The translations under genes were made by a program, and so were the position numbers. Shown in pieces: positions 9,151-17,806 of a stretch of 64,000 nt of DNA. This DNA is from Rhodococcus pyridinivorans (lineage in GTDB: Bacteria; Actinomycetota; Actinomycetes; Mycobacteriales; Mycobacteriaceae). The notes beneath the pieces were generated by a model, which worked only from the letters and a program-made list of their open reading frames with translations, was not told where the DNA came from and did not search any database. Numbering within the stretch: position 1 is the first letter of the stretch; each line of letters opens with the position of its first letter. The DNA lies in the NCBI RefSeq assembly GCF_900105195.1, contig NZ_FNRX01000002.1:1488001-1552000 (forward strand), in the 5' to 3' direction.

Positions 9151-9684
9151 CTACCGGCGACCGGTCCGCAGCGGATGCGGCCGGGGCGGGACGTCCGTCG
9201 GCGACCGGCTCAGCACGATCGGCAACCACTGCGAGGTCATCACGATCATCACCAGCCATTCGGCGACCAACGCCACGGTCGGGTGATGCGGAGCGTTCGT
9301 GATCATTCCCGCCTGCGACCAGTACGCCAACAGCCCGAAGAACGACGACAGCCCCGAGCCGAGCATCGCGAGCGACGCCAGCTTCCATCGTCGCAGCCAC
9401 AACGCCAGCGTCGAGATCACCACCCCGAACACGAGGGCCAGGGCCGCGAAGATCCGCAGCGGCACCGCCACGGGTGCGGTGTCGCCGAACCAACTACCGA
9501 AGACCGTCCACGACCACGCCGACGACGTCTGCGGAAGCACCATGCACACCGTCAGGACGACGACGCAGATCGCCAGGACCCGTCCGCGGCGACCGGCGTC
9601 GAACTCCCCGGCGACCTTCTTCTCGATCCGGGCGAAGTCGTTCCGATAGGCCGACAGGTCCGCGCTCGTACCGTCCGCGCTCAT
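9151..9684 (-). CDS. Four-helix integral membrane protein, unknown function
   Basis: 177 residues from ATG 9684 (GGAGAGG upstream). A hydrophilic N-terminus (DLSAYRNDFARIEKKVAGEFD) is followed by four predicted membrane spans at about residues 40-58, 80-98, 107-127 and 145-163, and a basic, proline-rich tail. No enzyme motif. The gene ends two bases after the convergent SDR gene, so the two share an intergenic boundary without a terminator. The sequence resembles unnamed membrane proteins of mycobacteria and rhodococci; I cannot assign a role. Confidence 0.78.
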   Translation of the reverse strand: MSADGTSADLSAYRNDFARIEKKVAGEFDAGRRGRVLAICVVVLTVCMVLPQTSSAWSWTVFGSWFGDTAPVAVPLRIFAALALVFGVVISTLALWLRRWKLASLAMLGSGLSSFFGLLAYWSQAGMITNAPHHPTVALVAEWLVMIVMTSQWLPIVLSRSPTDVPPRPHPLRTGRR

Positions 9685-9861
9685 GCCTCGACCTCTCCGT
9701 TCCGACACATGGGTGGCCATTATGCGCCGCACACCGATGTGACCTCGCTCATGTCGTCCACCTGCGATTATGCTCCGACACATGCGTCCGGAGCGGTGCC
9801 GGTGTGGCGCCGTGGTGCACCGGGTATCGCCCCTTACGAACCCGATCGAGGGAGGGCGAGA

Positions 9862-10059
9862 ATGCCGGACCAGGACCAGTACCGCATGCAGCACCCGGGA
9901 GAGCAGCACCCCGTTCCGTCGCTCGAGGAGCAACCGGAGATCGCCTACCCCGGCCAGCCCGCCGAACTCGCCCCGGCCTACGTCTTCCTCGCCTCCCAGG
10001 AGTCGAGCTACATCACCGGGGAGACCATCGCCGTCACCGGCGGAGTCCCGTTCACCTGA
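9862..10059 (+). pseudogene. C-terminal remnant of an SDR oxidoreductase (65 aa)
   Basis: The reading from ATG 9862 gives 65 residues. The last 40 (PGQPAELAPAYVFLASQESS then YITGETIAVTGG) are the typical C-terminal end of a glucose-1-dehydrogenase-like SDR. The cofactor-binding and catalytic parts are absent, and I find no matching N-terminal piece upstream. A strong purine-rich site (GGGAGGG) precedes the ATG, so a short peptide could still be made. Most likely a deletion relic; the first 25 residues (MPDQDQYRMQHPGEQHP...) are also family-like, implying the break lies just upstream. Confidence 0.7.
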
Positions 10060-10067
10060 GAATCAGA

Positions 10068-10121
10068 GCGCGAAATGGTCATCGGAGCGCGTAACAGCGC
10101 GCATCGATGACCATTTCGCGC
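10068..10121. terminator. Perfect 17-bp inverted repeat, probable bidirectional terminator
   Basis: Left arm GCGCGAAATGGTCATCG (10068-10084) is exactly complementary to the right arm (10105-10121), with a 20-nt centre that can itself form a small GCGC helix. It sits between the SDR remnant and the convergent deacetylase gene. No U-run follows, as is common for terminators in this order. It could also be a dispersed palindromic repeat, since its design resembles the two palindromes near 50 and 51 kb. Confidence 0.55.
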
Positions 10122-10129
10122 CCCGGAGT

Positions 10130-10846
10130 TCACGAGGCCTGCATGTCGAGCAATTCCGACACCGTCACGAACCGGTAGCCCTCGGCGCGCAGGCCGTCGA
10201 CGATCCCGGGAATCGCCTCCAGCGACGCTGTCCGGGAGGGGTACATGACGTGCAGCAGGATGATCGAGCCGGGACGGGTCTCGTCGAGTGCGGTCTGCAC
10301 GATCGTCTCGGTGTCGGACGCATCGGAATCCGGTTCGACGTCCCACATCACGGTGGTCCGGTCGTGCTGGTCGAGATAGCGGGGGAGCGCGACGAGCTTC
10401 TTGCCGTAGGGCGGGCGGAAGGTGATCTCCCCGTCGAACCCGGTCTCGCGGATCGCGGCGTCGGTGCGCTCGATCTCCTCGGCCACCGTGCCGCTGCCGA
10501 CGAGCATCATCCTGCGGTGCGTCGCGGTGTGATTACCGAGTTCGTGCCCGGCCTCGACGATGGCCCGGCCCAGCTCCGGTCGTTGTTCGAGTTCCGAGCC
10601 GGTGACGTAGAAGGTGGCGGGGACGTCGGCGTCCTCGAGGGTCTGCAGGACCTGCGGGGTGAGGACGCTCGGGCCGTCGTCGAGGGTCAGCGAGACCACC
10701 TTCTCGGGTGTCTCCACCCTATGGACGAGTGCCCCGAACAGCTGGAAGGTGCGGGAGTTCGAAAGCTGGAAGATCGCGACGGCGACGACGACCAGCACCA
10801 CGAGCACGGCGGATACGACGACGAGGGTTCTTCGGCGGGATGCCAT
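10130..10846 (-). CDS. Polysaccharide deacetylase (NodB domain), membrane-anchored or secreted
   Basis: 238-residue carbohydrate esterase family 4 protein. After a basic start (MASRRRTL) a single hydrophobic segment acts as signal anchor. The NodB motifs are in order: SLTLDDGP (metal-binding and catalytic aspartates), HELGNHTATHRRM (the two metal-binding histidines), FRPPYG, and SIILLHVMY near the C-terminus. It probably deacetylates a cell-wall or exopolysaccharide N-acetyl group outside the membrane. ATG 10864 would add six residues; 10846 gives a conventional signal sequence. Its 5' end lies within the out-of-frame tail of the truncated metE paralogue, as if a deletion brought the two together. 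Confidence 0.86.
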   Translation of the reverse strand: MASRRRTLVVVSAVLVVLVVVAVAIFQLSNSRTFQLFGALVHRVETPEKVVSLTLDDGPSVLTPQVLQTLEDADVPATFYVTGSELEQRPELGRAIVEAGHELGNHTATHRRMMLVGSGTVAEEIERTDAAIRETGFDGEITFRPPYGKKLVALPRYLDQHDRTTVMWDVEPDSDASDTETIVQTALDETRPGSIILLHVMYPSRTASLEAIPGIVDGLRAEGYRFVTVSELLDMQAS

Positions 10847-12011
10847 TCGGACATGGTGCCTCATCCGGTGTCGATGGGTGGAGGACGCCCGGTTGCGCGG
10901 TTCCGGGACCGACGCCGGGTCTTGCGAGATTCGCGAAACGTTCGATGCGGTCGGCCACGAGTTCGGGATGTTCGACGACGTTCGTCGCGTGGCTGATGAC
11001 GCCGGGCACGATCTGCTTCCCGTCGGGAAGCTTCACGTCCTCCCACACCCGCCACTCGTGTTCGTGACGGACGTTGGCGGCCTCGAACGAGTACGACCCG
11101 GCGTCGATGTCGAGCATGGTTTCGACGAGGTACTTGAACTCGAGATCGGTGGTGTGCGGGCCGTGCCAACTGCCCCAGCACAGATGGAAGCGGATCCGGT
11201 CCTGGGGCAGACCCCGCAGGGCGTAGTTCAGGGCTTCCACCCGGATGCGGGTGAAAGCCAGGTAGTCCTCGACCGTCGGCTCGGGGTTGATCTGGTCCCA
11301 GTTCTCGGCGATGGACGGGTCGTCGATCTGCAGGATCAGACCGGCGTCGATGATCGCTTTGTACTCCTCGCGCATGGCATCCGCGCATGCCCAGATGAAT
11401 TCTTCCTCGGTTGCGTAGTGCTCGTTGCCGATCCGCGAGGCGCTACCCGGTGACAAGGAAGTCATGAAACCGTTCTCGACCCCTGCGGCCGCCAGCGCGG
11501 ACTTCAGATTCGCGATGTCCGACGCGATGGCGTCGTGGCCGATATAGGTGACCGGTCCGGTCGCAGTAGGGAAGAGGGGTGCCTCCTTCCCGATCGACAC
11601 CCCGCTGTCGGGATCGCCGTAGGCCTCAGCGAACAGCGTCCCGTCGCGCCGGTCGGGGAAGGTGGTCAGACGCACGTTGCCGGGTGTCGACCGGATCGGT
11701 GTACTGCCGAACGGTCCTCCGTCGGTCAACTGGAGACCGGACAGGCGCTGGAACGAGTACGACCACCAGGCACCGTAATCGACCGTCGAGGACATGGCCT
11801 TGCCGTACTCGCCGTCGCCGGGAGTGCAGATGCCGAGGTCGACCTGGCGCCGAACCAGCGCGGTCACCTCGTCGCCGAGCAACTGTGCGAACTCCTCGGA
11901 GGTATCGAGGCGGAAGCCGTCTGCCGCTTCTCGTCGTGCTCGGTTGGCTTCGACGAGGGCCGTGGTGCGCGGGAGACTTCCCGCATGGGTGGTGCGAATA
12001 TGGGTGGACAT
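10719..12011 (-). pseudogene. Cobalamin-independent methionine synthase-like protein, 3' end replaced
   Basis: From ATG 12011 about 360 residues follow the MetE C-terminal-domain family (PF01717): THAGSLPR, GDGEYGK, LQIDDPS, and the zinc-ligand region FHLCWGSWHGPH. Family similarity stops at ERFANLA (about base 10922). The expected C-terminal 35-40 residues, which carry the TDCGLG cysteine zinc ligand, are missing. The frame instead runs through an Arg/Pro-rich tail to 10719, across the 5' end of the deacetylase gene in another frame. Without the second cysteine it is unlikely to be active. It lies 29 bp after metE, in the same B12-controlled transcript. Confidence 0.75.
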
Positions 12012-12040
12012 TGTCGACGACCTTCTTCGTAGTGCGGTAG

Positions 12041-14323
12041 TTATCGGTTCAGCTCGGCACGCACGGTGGCGGCAGCGGTGACGAGATTTGCCAGTGAGGC
12101 CGTGACCTCCGTCGTACCGCGGGTCTTGAGCCCGCAGTCCGGGTTGACCCACAGTCGCTCGGCGGGCACTGCCTGCAGAGCCTTGCGCAACAGTGCTGTG
12201 ATCTCGTCCTCGCTCGGGACGCGCGGCGAATGGATGTCGTACACGCCGGGGCCCACGCCGAGGTCGAAGCCGACGGCGTCGAGATCGTCGAGGACCTCCA
12301 TGTGCGAGCGGGCCGCTTCGATGGACGTGACATCGGCGTCGAGTTCGGCGATCGCCTCGATCACCTCTCCGAACTCCGAATAGCACAGGTGGGTGTGGAT
12401 CTGCGTGGAGTCGGCGACACCGGACGTCGCCAACCGGAACGCACCGACCGCCCACTTCAGATACTCGGGCTGTTCCGACGCGCGCAGCGGCAGGAGTTCA
12501 CGAAGTGCAGGCTCATCGACCTGGATGATGCGCACCCCGGCGGCCTGCAGGTCCACCGTCTCGTCGCGGATCGCGAGCGCGATCTGGTCGGCGGTCTCGG
12601 CGAGCGGCTGATCGTCGCGGACGAACGACCACGCCAGGATCGTCACCGGGCCGGTGAGCATGCCCTTGACCGGCTTGTCGGTGAGGGACTGGGCGTAGGT
12701 GATCCAGTCGACGGTCATCGGGCCGCGGCGGGCGACGTCGCCGTAGAGGATCGGCGGCCGCACACAGCGCGTGCCGTAGGACTGCACCCAGCCGTTGGCA
12801 GTGGCGAAGAATCCGTCGAGCTGCTCGGCGAAGTACTGCACCATGTCGTTGCGCTCGGGTTCGCCGTGCACCAGGACATCGAGTCCCAGTTCCTCCTGCA
12901 GCGCAACCACTTCGGCGATCTCGTCGCGCATCTGTCGCACGTACTCGCCGTGGTCGATCTCGCCGTTGCGCAGCGCGGCACGGGCCACCCGGATGCGGGT
13001 CGTCTGCGGGTACGAGCCGATCGTGGTCGTCGGCAGCAGTGGTAGATCGAGATGGCGACGCTGGATCTCGCGCCGTCGATCGGCGGGGGTGCGGGTGCGA
13101 TCGGTGGAGATCGAGGCGAGGACACCGCGCACCCGATCGTTGCGTAGACGCGGATCCGACGCTCGTACCTGCGCGGCGGTACGGGCAGCGGCGAGTTCGT
13201 CGGTGACGGCGTCGCGCCCCGTACGCAGAGCGGTAGCGAGAGTGACTATCTCCGAGACCTTCTCGTCGCCGAAGGCCAACCACGTGCGCAGCGACTCGTC
13301 GAGATCCGGTTCTGCATCGATCGTGTACGGCACGTGCAGTAGTGAGCACGACGACGACACCGCCACGTCGGCTGCGGAACCGAGCAGTGTGGCCAGCGTC
13401 GCCAATGCCTGTTCGAGGTCGGTGCGCCATACGTTCCGGCCGTCGACGACACCGGCGACGATGAGCTTGTCGGCGAGCTCGGGCAGGCCTGCGATTCCGG
13501 TGGTGGTACCGGCTACCAGGTCGACGGCGAGGCCTTCGACTCCGGTGTGTGCGAGTCGCTCGAGCGCAGGCCCGAGGCTGCCGAAGTACGACGCGACGAG
13601 GATCGCCGGCCGCTTCTGTGACTGAGACAGCGCGTTGTATACCCGTCCGATCGCATCGAGGGCAGGTGCGTCGAGATCGCGGACCAACACCGGTTCGTCG
13701 AGCTGCACCCAGTCGACCCCGGTGTCGGCGAGCTGCGCCAACAGGTCCAGATAGAGGGGAACGAGCTCGTCGACGCGGCCGAGCAGCGGTCCTTGCCCGT
13801 CGACGGGCTTCGACAGCAGCAGGAAGGTCAGTGGACCCAGGACGACGGGGCGAGCGGGCACACTGAGCTCGCGTGCCTCCACGATCTCACCCAGAATCTT
13901 TGTGGCATCGAGTTCGAAGACGGTGTCGGGTCCGATCTCGGGGACGAGGTAGTGGTAGTTGGTGTCGAACCACTTGGTCATCTCGAGTGGGGCGATATCG
14001 TCGGTGCCGCGTGCTGCGGCGAAATAGCGGTCGAGGTCGTCGGCGATATCTGCGGCCCGGGCAGGCAACGCCCCGAGCATGACTGCTGTGTCGAGGACGT
14101 GGTCGTAGAACGAGAACGTTCCGACCGGGATCGAGTCCAGCCCGGCTGTGTGTTGACGTGACCACGTGTCGGCGCGCAGTTGTGCGGCAACCGATTCCAG
14201 GCCACTGCGGTCGAGGCGCCCGGCCCAGTAGGCTTCGGTGGCCTTCTTCAGTTCGCGGTTCGGTCCGATGCGTGCGGAGCCGAGCACGGTGGCGGTGAAT
14301 GAGGATGCTGTCGGAGCAGACAT
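12041..14323 (-). CDS. metE: 5-methyltetrahydropteroyltriglutamate-homocysteine methyltransferase (B12-independent methionine synthase)
   Basis: 760 residues, the full family length. The N-terminal domain opens [20 protein letters not shown]. The C-terminal domain has [30 protein letters not shown], the zinc site HTHLCYSEF and the final ligand [11 protein letters not shown]. It transfers the methyl group of methyl-tetrahydrofolate to homocysteine in the cytoplasm without B12. Start ATG 14323 follows GGAGAAAACCTG. A cobalamin riboswitch lies about 160 bp upstream on the same strand, so it is expected to be shut off when B12 is plentiful, when MetH can take over. The truncated paralogue follows after 29 bp. 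Confidence 0.96.
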   Translation of the reverse strand: MSAPTASSFTATVLGSARIGPNRELKKATEAYWAGRLDRSGLESVAAQLRADTWSRQHTAGLDSIPVGTFSFYDHVLDTAVMLGALPARAADIADDLDRYFAAARGTDDIAPLEMTKWFDTNYHYLVPEIGPDTVFELDATKILGEIVEARELSVPARPVVLGPLTFLLLSKPVDGQGPLLGRVDELVPLYLDLLAQLADTGVDWVQLDEPVLVRDLDAPALDAIGRVYNALSQSQKRPAILVASYFGSLGPALERLAHTGVEGLAVDLVAGTTTGIAGLPELADKLIVAGVVDGRNVWRTDLEQALATLATLLGSAADVAVSSSCSLLHVPYTIDAEPDLDESLRTWLAFGDEKVSEIVTLATALRTGRDAVTDELAAARTAAQVRASDPRLRNDRVRGVLASISTDRTRTPADRRREIQRRHLDLPLLPTTTIGSYPQTTRIRVARAALRNGEIDHGEYVRQMRDEIAEVVALQEELGLDVLVHGEPERNDMVQYFAEQLDGFFATANGWVQSYGTRCVRPPILYGDVARRGPMTVDWITYAQSLTDKPVKGMLTGPVTILAWSFVRDDQPLAETADQIALAIRDETVDLQAAGVRIIQVDEPALRELLPLRASEQPEYLKWAVGAFRLATSGVADSTQIHTHLCYSEFGEVIEAIAELDADVTSIEAARSHMEVLDDLDAVGFDLGVGPGVYDIHSPRVPSEDEITALLRKALQAVPAERLWVNPDCGLKTRGTTEVTASLANLVTAAATVRAELNR

Positions 14324-14480
14324 CAGGTTTTCTCCGGTGTTCGTCGCTGGGTGGTCTACCGCCCGATGAACGCGCATCCCGATACGAGCCCCGTGTTCTC
14401 GACCTGTGGTCGAGGTGTTGCCGATCGGCGCGCGCCCATTCCACGAGGCGGCATACCGTCGGGCACGGCGTGCCCGACAC

Positions 14481-14660
14481 GATCGGCAGGTCTTCGGACT
14501 CGCAGGCACCCATTCCCGATTCCGTCGGGATGGACCTAGTGGCCGTCGCTTCCCGGACCTGGTGGTCCAGTGCTTGGTGACGGCGGTCGTTCCTGCATAC
14601 CGCTGCGGGACAGTCCCGGATTCCCACCGGGTTCCCTCTCACACCCGATACCTGTCGGCA
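14481..14660 (-). promoter_or_regulatory. Cobalamin riboswitch upstream of metE
   Basis: Read on the minus strand: GGGAACCCGGTGGGAATCC followed by GGGACTGTCCCGCAGCGG (about 14630-14598), and the 3' conserved GAGTCCGAAGACCTGCC (about 14502-14486). CCGACAGGT (14658-14650) can pair with ACCTGCCG to form P1. A TATAGT -10 element is at 14740-14735. Between aptamer and metE a CTCGACC/GGTCGAG hairpin (about 14396-14412) may be part of the expression platform. Repression of metE by B12 through such a leader is well known in mycobacteria. Confidence 0.88.
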
Positions 14661-14844
14661 TCGGGTGCTTCGGCGCGCACATGAGGTCTTCGGGGCTCCT
14701 CACGACGACATGCGGCGAACCGATCGCAGCGCCGACTATACAAGGATCACCTCCTTCCTCGGCGTCCGTGGGCTGGACGACGCTCTACCAAGTCCGGAAT
14801 GCGTTCCTCTGTATACGAACTCGGGAGTGTGAGGATTGCCCGGT

Positions 14845-14875
14845 CGGCTCGGATCCGGTGGCAGGATCCGAGCCG
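14845..14875 (-). terminator. Hairpin downstream of the PepSY gene
   Basis: A perfect 12-bp stem, CGGCTCGGATCC (14845-14856) with GGATCCGAGCCG (14864-14875), and a 7-nt loop, 21 bp after the PepSY gene stop on the minus strand. Probable transcription terminator, separating that unit from the metE promoter region. Confidence 0.6.
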
Positions 14876-14896
14876 CCGGGCCGGAGACAGCGAGAC

Positions 14897-16402
14897 TCAG
14901 CCGGTCGCGGAGGTCCCCTCGGGGGAGTGCTCGGGCGAACGCCGGCGCCGCAGCAGACCGACCGCGACGTCGACGAGCAGGAATGCGAGCAGGCTCAGTC
15001 CCAGCAGCGGAGCGAACCACCCGACGGTCACCGCAGCAGCGACCACCGCGACGACGGTGACCGGGTGCAGGCGTCGCCACGTCCCACGCAGCGGTGGGCG
15101 CGCCACCCGGCGCGATCCGCGGGTGGGGCGACGCTGCCACCACAGCTGGTAGCCGCGCACGATGACCGTGCCCAACGCGACCGCGAGAGCGAGCAATACC
15201 AGCTGGTTGAGCAGCCCGAACAAGATGCCCATGTGCAGGGCGATGCCCCAGGTGGTGAGCTGGGCGGCCAGCGGCCAGTCCGCGAACGTGTTGGTGGCGG
15301 TCACCGCCCCGGTGGCCGGGTCGATCGCGACCGCGTCGGTGACGAACTGCCAGGGCTGGCGGGTTTCGGTGACGGTGACGGCAGTGTGGCCGTCGGCCGG
15401 GATGCTCATCTCGACGTGTTCGGTCACTCGATGCTCGGCAGCGGCGGCAAGGACGCGGTCCAGAGCGCCGATGTTGCGATCGAGTGCGCCCGTATCGGCA
15501 ATAGCGGCAGTATGGCCGTCGTGGCCGTCGTGTCCACCGGCTGCAGGCGCGGTGTCCGAGACGCCGAGGGTGGTATCGAGCGTCGGGGTGGTCCAGCTCA
15601 ACGCGGTACGCAACTCGCCCACATTCGCCCCGGCATATGTGGACCAGGTCAACCCGGTGGCCGACAGGAAGATCAAGCCGACCGCGATCCACAGGCCGGT
15701 GGTGCCGTGCCAGCCGAGGGTGCGGTTGCGGCCCCGCGCGCCGCGGTCGAAGGTCAGCAGTCGCGCCGACTGCCGGGTGCGGGTGCGCTGGGTGCGGTAG
15801 CGCTGCACCCACAGGTACACCCCGCCCAGAGCGATGACCCACAGCCAGGAGGCGGCCAGTTCGCTGTAGATCCGGCCGGGCTCACCCAGATGCAGGTGCC
15901 GGTGCAGCTGGGAAATCCAGGTGCGTACCGGCAGCGCGCTGCTACTGCCGTAGACCACCGACTGACCGGTCGACGAGGCGGTCGCGGGATCGATGAACAC
16001 GGCAGTGCGCTCGGATTCACCGAGGGACGGATCGGTGAACAGCACCCGGGTGGTCTCACCGACCTCGGATGCGGGGCGTACCGCTGAGACGGTCAGGTCC
16101 GGGCGTAGCTGCTGGGCGGCGCGGACCTGCTCGGCGACCGGCAGTGCCGGACCGGTGGAATCGACGTGCAGCAGGTCGCGGTAGAGCACCTGTTCGAGGG
16201 TCGGGGCGATCGCGTAGAGGCCCCCGCTGATCGTCGCGATCAGCAGGAACGGGGCCACCAGGATCCCGGCGTAGAAGTGCAGCCGCATGATCAGCGGCCG
16301 CATGCTGCGCGGCGGTGAAGAATCCTGCGCCGCAGCCCGGGCGGGCTCGGCGGCGGAATTGTCCGCGGCGATGGTGCCGCGGTCGAGTTCGGGAACGGAC
16401 AT
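14897..16402 (-). CDS. PepSY-associated transmembrane protein with His-rich loop
   Basis: 501-residue polytopic membrane protein of the PepSY-TM (PiuB-like) family. From the N-terminus: a spanning segment after RLHFYAGILVAPFLLIATIS, a PepSY-like extracytoplasmic domain, a second span (WLWVIALGGVYLWV), a third (TTGLWIAVGLIFLSATGLTW), a second PepSY-like region, and C-terminal spans. Paired histidines near helix ends (RLHFYAG, LHRHLH, GWHGTTG, ALHMGI) recall haem- or iron-reductase-type proteins. A loop GGHDGHDGHTA may bind metal. Family members are linked to iron or copper handling; that role is inferred. Start ATG 16402. It lies beside the divergent riboswitch-controlled uptake operon. Confidence 0.82.
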   Translation of the reverse strand: MSVPELDRGTIAADNSAAEPARAAAQDSSPPRSMRPLIMRLHFYAGILVAPFLLIATISGGLYAIAPTLEQVLYRDLLHVDSTGPALPVAEQVRAAQQLRPDLTVSAVRPASEVGETTRVLFTDPSLGESERTAVFIDPATASSTGQSVVYGSSSALPVRTWISQLHRHLHLGEPGRIYSELAASWLWVIALGGVYLWVQRYRTQRTRTRQSARLLTFDRGARGRNRTLGWHGTTGLWIAVGLIFLSATGLTWSTYAGANVGELRTALSWTTPTLDTTLGVSDTAPAAGGHDGHDGHTAAIADTGALDRNIGALDRVLAAAAEHRVTEHVEMSIPADGHTAVTVTETRQPWQFVTDAVAIDPATGAVTATNTFADWPLAAQLTTWGIALHMGILFGLLNQLVLLALAVALGTVIVRGYQLWWQRRPTRGSRRVARPPLRGTWRRLHPVTVVAVVAAAVTVGWFAPLLGLSLLAFLLVDVAVGLLRRRRSPEHSPEGTSATG

Positions 16403-16708
16403 GAGTGTGTCTCGATTCGGCTGTCGTGAGGTGCTCACCGTGTGCGCGTTTTTCGGCGGTGTCCGTGCATGAGTACGGGCACCGCTGGAGATGCGGTCGG
16501 TGAGGCGACCGTCAGGAAAGGCGGGCATCGAGGGGACTTGGCAGATCGAATCCGGTCGATGCCGCTGAGGGCACGCACGCCATACACTCGGCACCCCAGC
16601 ACGGGGCGAAGGCAGGACGGCGGAAGAAGAATGTCGGACACCCGTCGGCGATCGCGTGCTCTCCCGCGCCGGGGACGGCGCAGCAGGCGGATCGGGTAGG
16701 GAGGCCGA
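16403..16708. other. 306-bp gap without a supportable gene
   Basis: Lies between two leftward membrane-protein genes. No reading on either strand shows a family signature, a convincing Shine-Dalgarno or a leaderless start. A short minus-strand reading with CWGAECMAC near 16580-16610 could be the relic of a cysteine-containing protein, but it has no start I can defend. No strong hairpin seen. Confidence 0.4.
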
Positions 16709-17239
16709 CTACGCCGCGGTCGGCGGTCCGCGGGTACCGGCGGCGGCGCCGGCCAGCAACCACAACGACAGCGTCGCCCGATAGAGCGGGGTCGCCGACC
16801 AGACCACGGTCTGCGCAGGCGGGACAGAAACGAGCACCAGCATCACGCGGGTGAACGCCCCCAACACGTGCAGGCACCCACCTTCGACGGCGCGCACCGC
16901 AGCGGCGGAGACGGCAACAGCGGCAAGGTGGGCGGCGATCATCGCGGGCGACAGTTCCAGCCCGTGCGCGTGGTCGTCGACCACCGAGAGGGTGGTGTGC
17001 CCGACCACCTGTCCGGCAGTCAGTGCCGCGAGGAGAAACACCCAGTTCCGATCGCGCACGGTGACGGCGGCGACCGCGGCACCGACGCCGGCGCACGCCG
17101 CCAGCAGCAACACCACCGCCGACTGGCTCGGCGGCATCCCGCCACCGGCCACACCATGGGCGGCGATACTCACCGCCCCCGACACCGACCCCACGGCAGC
17201 ACCGCGCACCTGCGCAAGCACCGGCATCCGTGAGTCCAC
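16709..17239 (-). CDS. Small integral membrane protein, unknown function
   Basis: 176 residues with four or five hydrophobic spans (AVVLLLAACAGVGAAVAAVT, WVFLLAALTAGQVVGHTT, AHLAAVAVSAAAVRAV, LYRATLSLWLLAGAAAG). Histidines cluster at the membrane edge (GHTTLSVVDDHAHG), which could bind metal or haem. GTG 17239 is supported by TATCCT six bases upstream, a leaderless arrangement; ATG 12 bases later is an alternative. Same strand as the PepSY protein 306 bp downstream. Possibly part of the same metal-handling function; this is inference from position and histidines. Confidence 0.68.
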   Translation of the reverse strand: MDSRMPVLAQVRGAAVGSVSGAVSIAAHGVAGGGMPPSQSAVVLLLAACAGVGAAVAAVTVRDRNWVFLLAALTAGQVVGHTTLSVVDDHAHGLELSPAMIAAHLAAVAVSAAAVRAVEGGCLHVLGAFTRVMLVLVSVPPAQTVVWSATPLYRATLSLWLLAGAAAGTRGPPTAA

Positions 17240-17245
17240 GCCGCG

Positions 17246-17251
17246 AGGATA
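17246..17251 (-). promoter_or_regulatory. -10 element for leaderless membrane-protein mRNA
   Basis: TATCCT on the minus strand, six bases before GTG 17239. Supports that start. Confidence 0.4.
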
Positions 17252-17470
17252 GCGTTGATTCCCCTCGGGTCTCTTCTCCGGTGCCGGGACAGGGCCGGGC
17301 GATGACGTCGGTCTCCCGCACAGCGGTGGTACCGGCGTCGAACAGGACACAACCGCTACGCCGTTCGAGTGGCGTTGCGCCACCACCGACCTGCACCGCC
17401 CCCGGCTCCTACTTCGGCCGAGCCGGGAATTCGGGCATGGTCGGCTCCTGCTAGCCTCAGTTCGTCCATC

Positions 17471-17570
17471 ACGATGGGATCCGAGGAAGCCGGTGTGAAT
17501 CCGGCGCGGTACCGCCACTGTGAGCGGCGCTTCGACAAGCGTCTGCGAGCCAGATACTCACCCCATTCGT
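17471..17570 (+). promoter_or_regulatory. Cobalamin riboswitch upstream of FecBCD-type uptake operon
   Basis: Contains GAGGAAGCCGGTGTGAATCC then GGCGCGGTACCGCCACTGTG (about 17483-17522) and GCGAGCCAGATACTC (about 17545-17559). ACGATGGG (17471-17478) pairs with CCCATTCGT (17562-17570) with one bulge as P1. A TAGCCT -10 is at 17452-17457. About 236 bp separate it from the first gene; a CGGGG/CCCCG hairpin near 17583-17601 may belong to the expression platform. The compact aptamer is very like the one at 23.9 kb. Confidence 0.88.
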
Positions 17571-17806
17571 ACCTTTCAGCATCGGGGCGGCCTACCCCGA
17601 GAAAGGCTGCGCGAAGCCGTGCACCCATCTCTCTCCCATTCTGTCTCCGCTGTACCTCTTCGGCGTCCGGATCCTGTCGAAGGGCGCGCCATCGCGATCG
17701 CCCACGCACCGGGAATCAGTGATCAGGTCGCTGCGACCCGCACCTTCCATGCCTTGATCCGGCCCGAGTGCCGATTCCCCCAGCGCATCGAAAGGACGGC
17801 CGTCGC

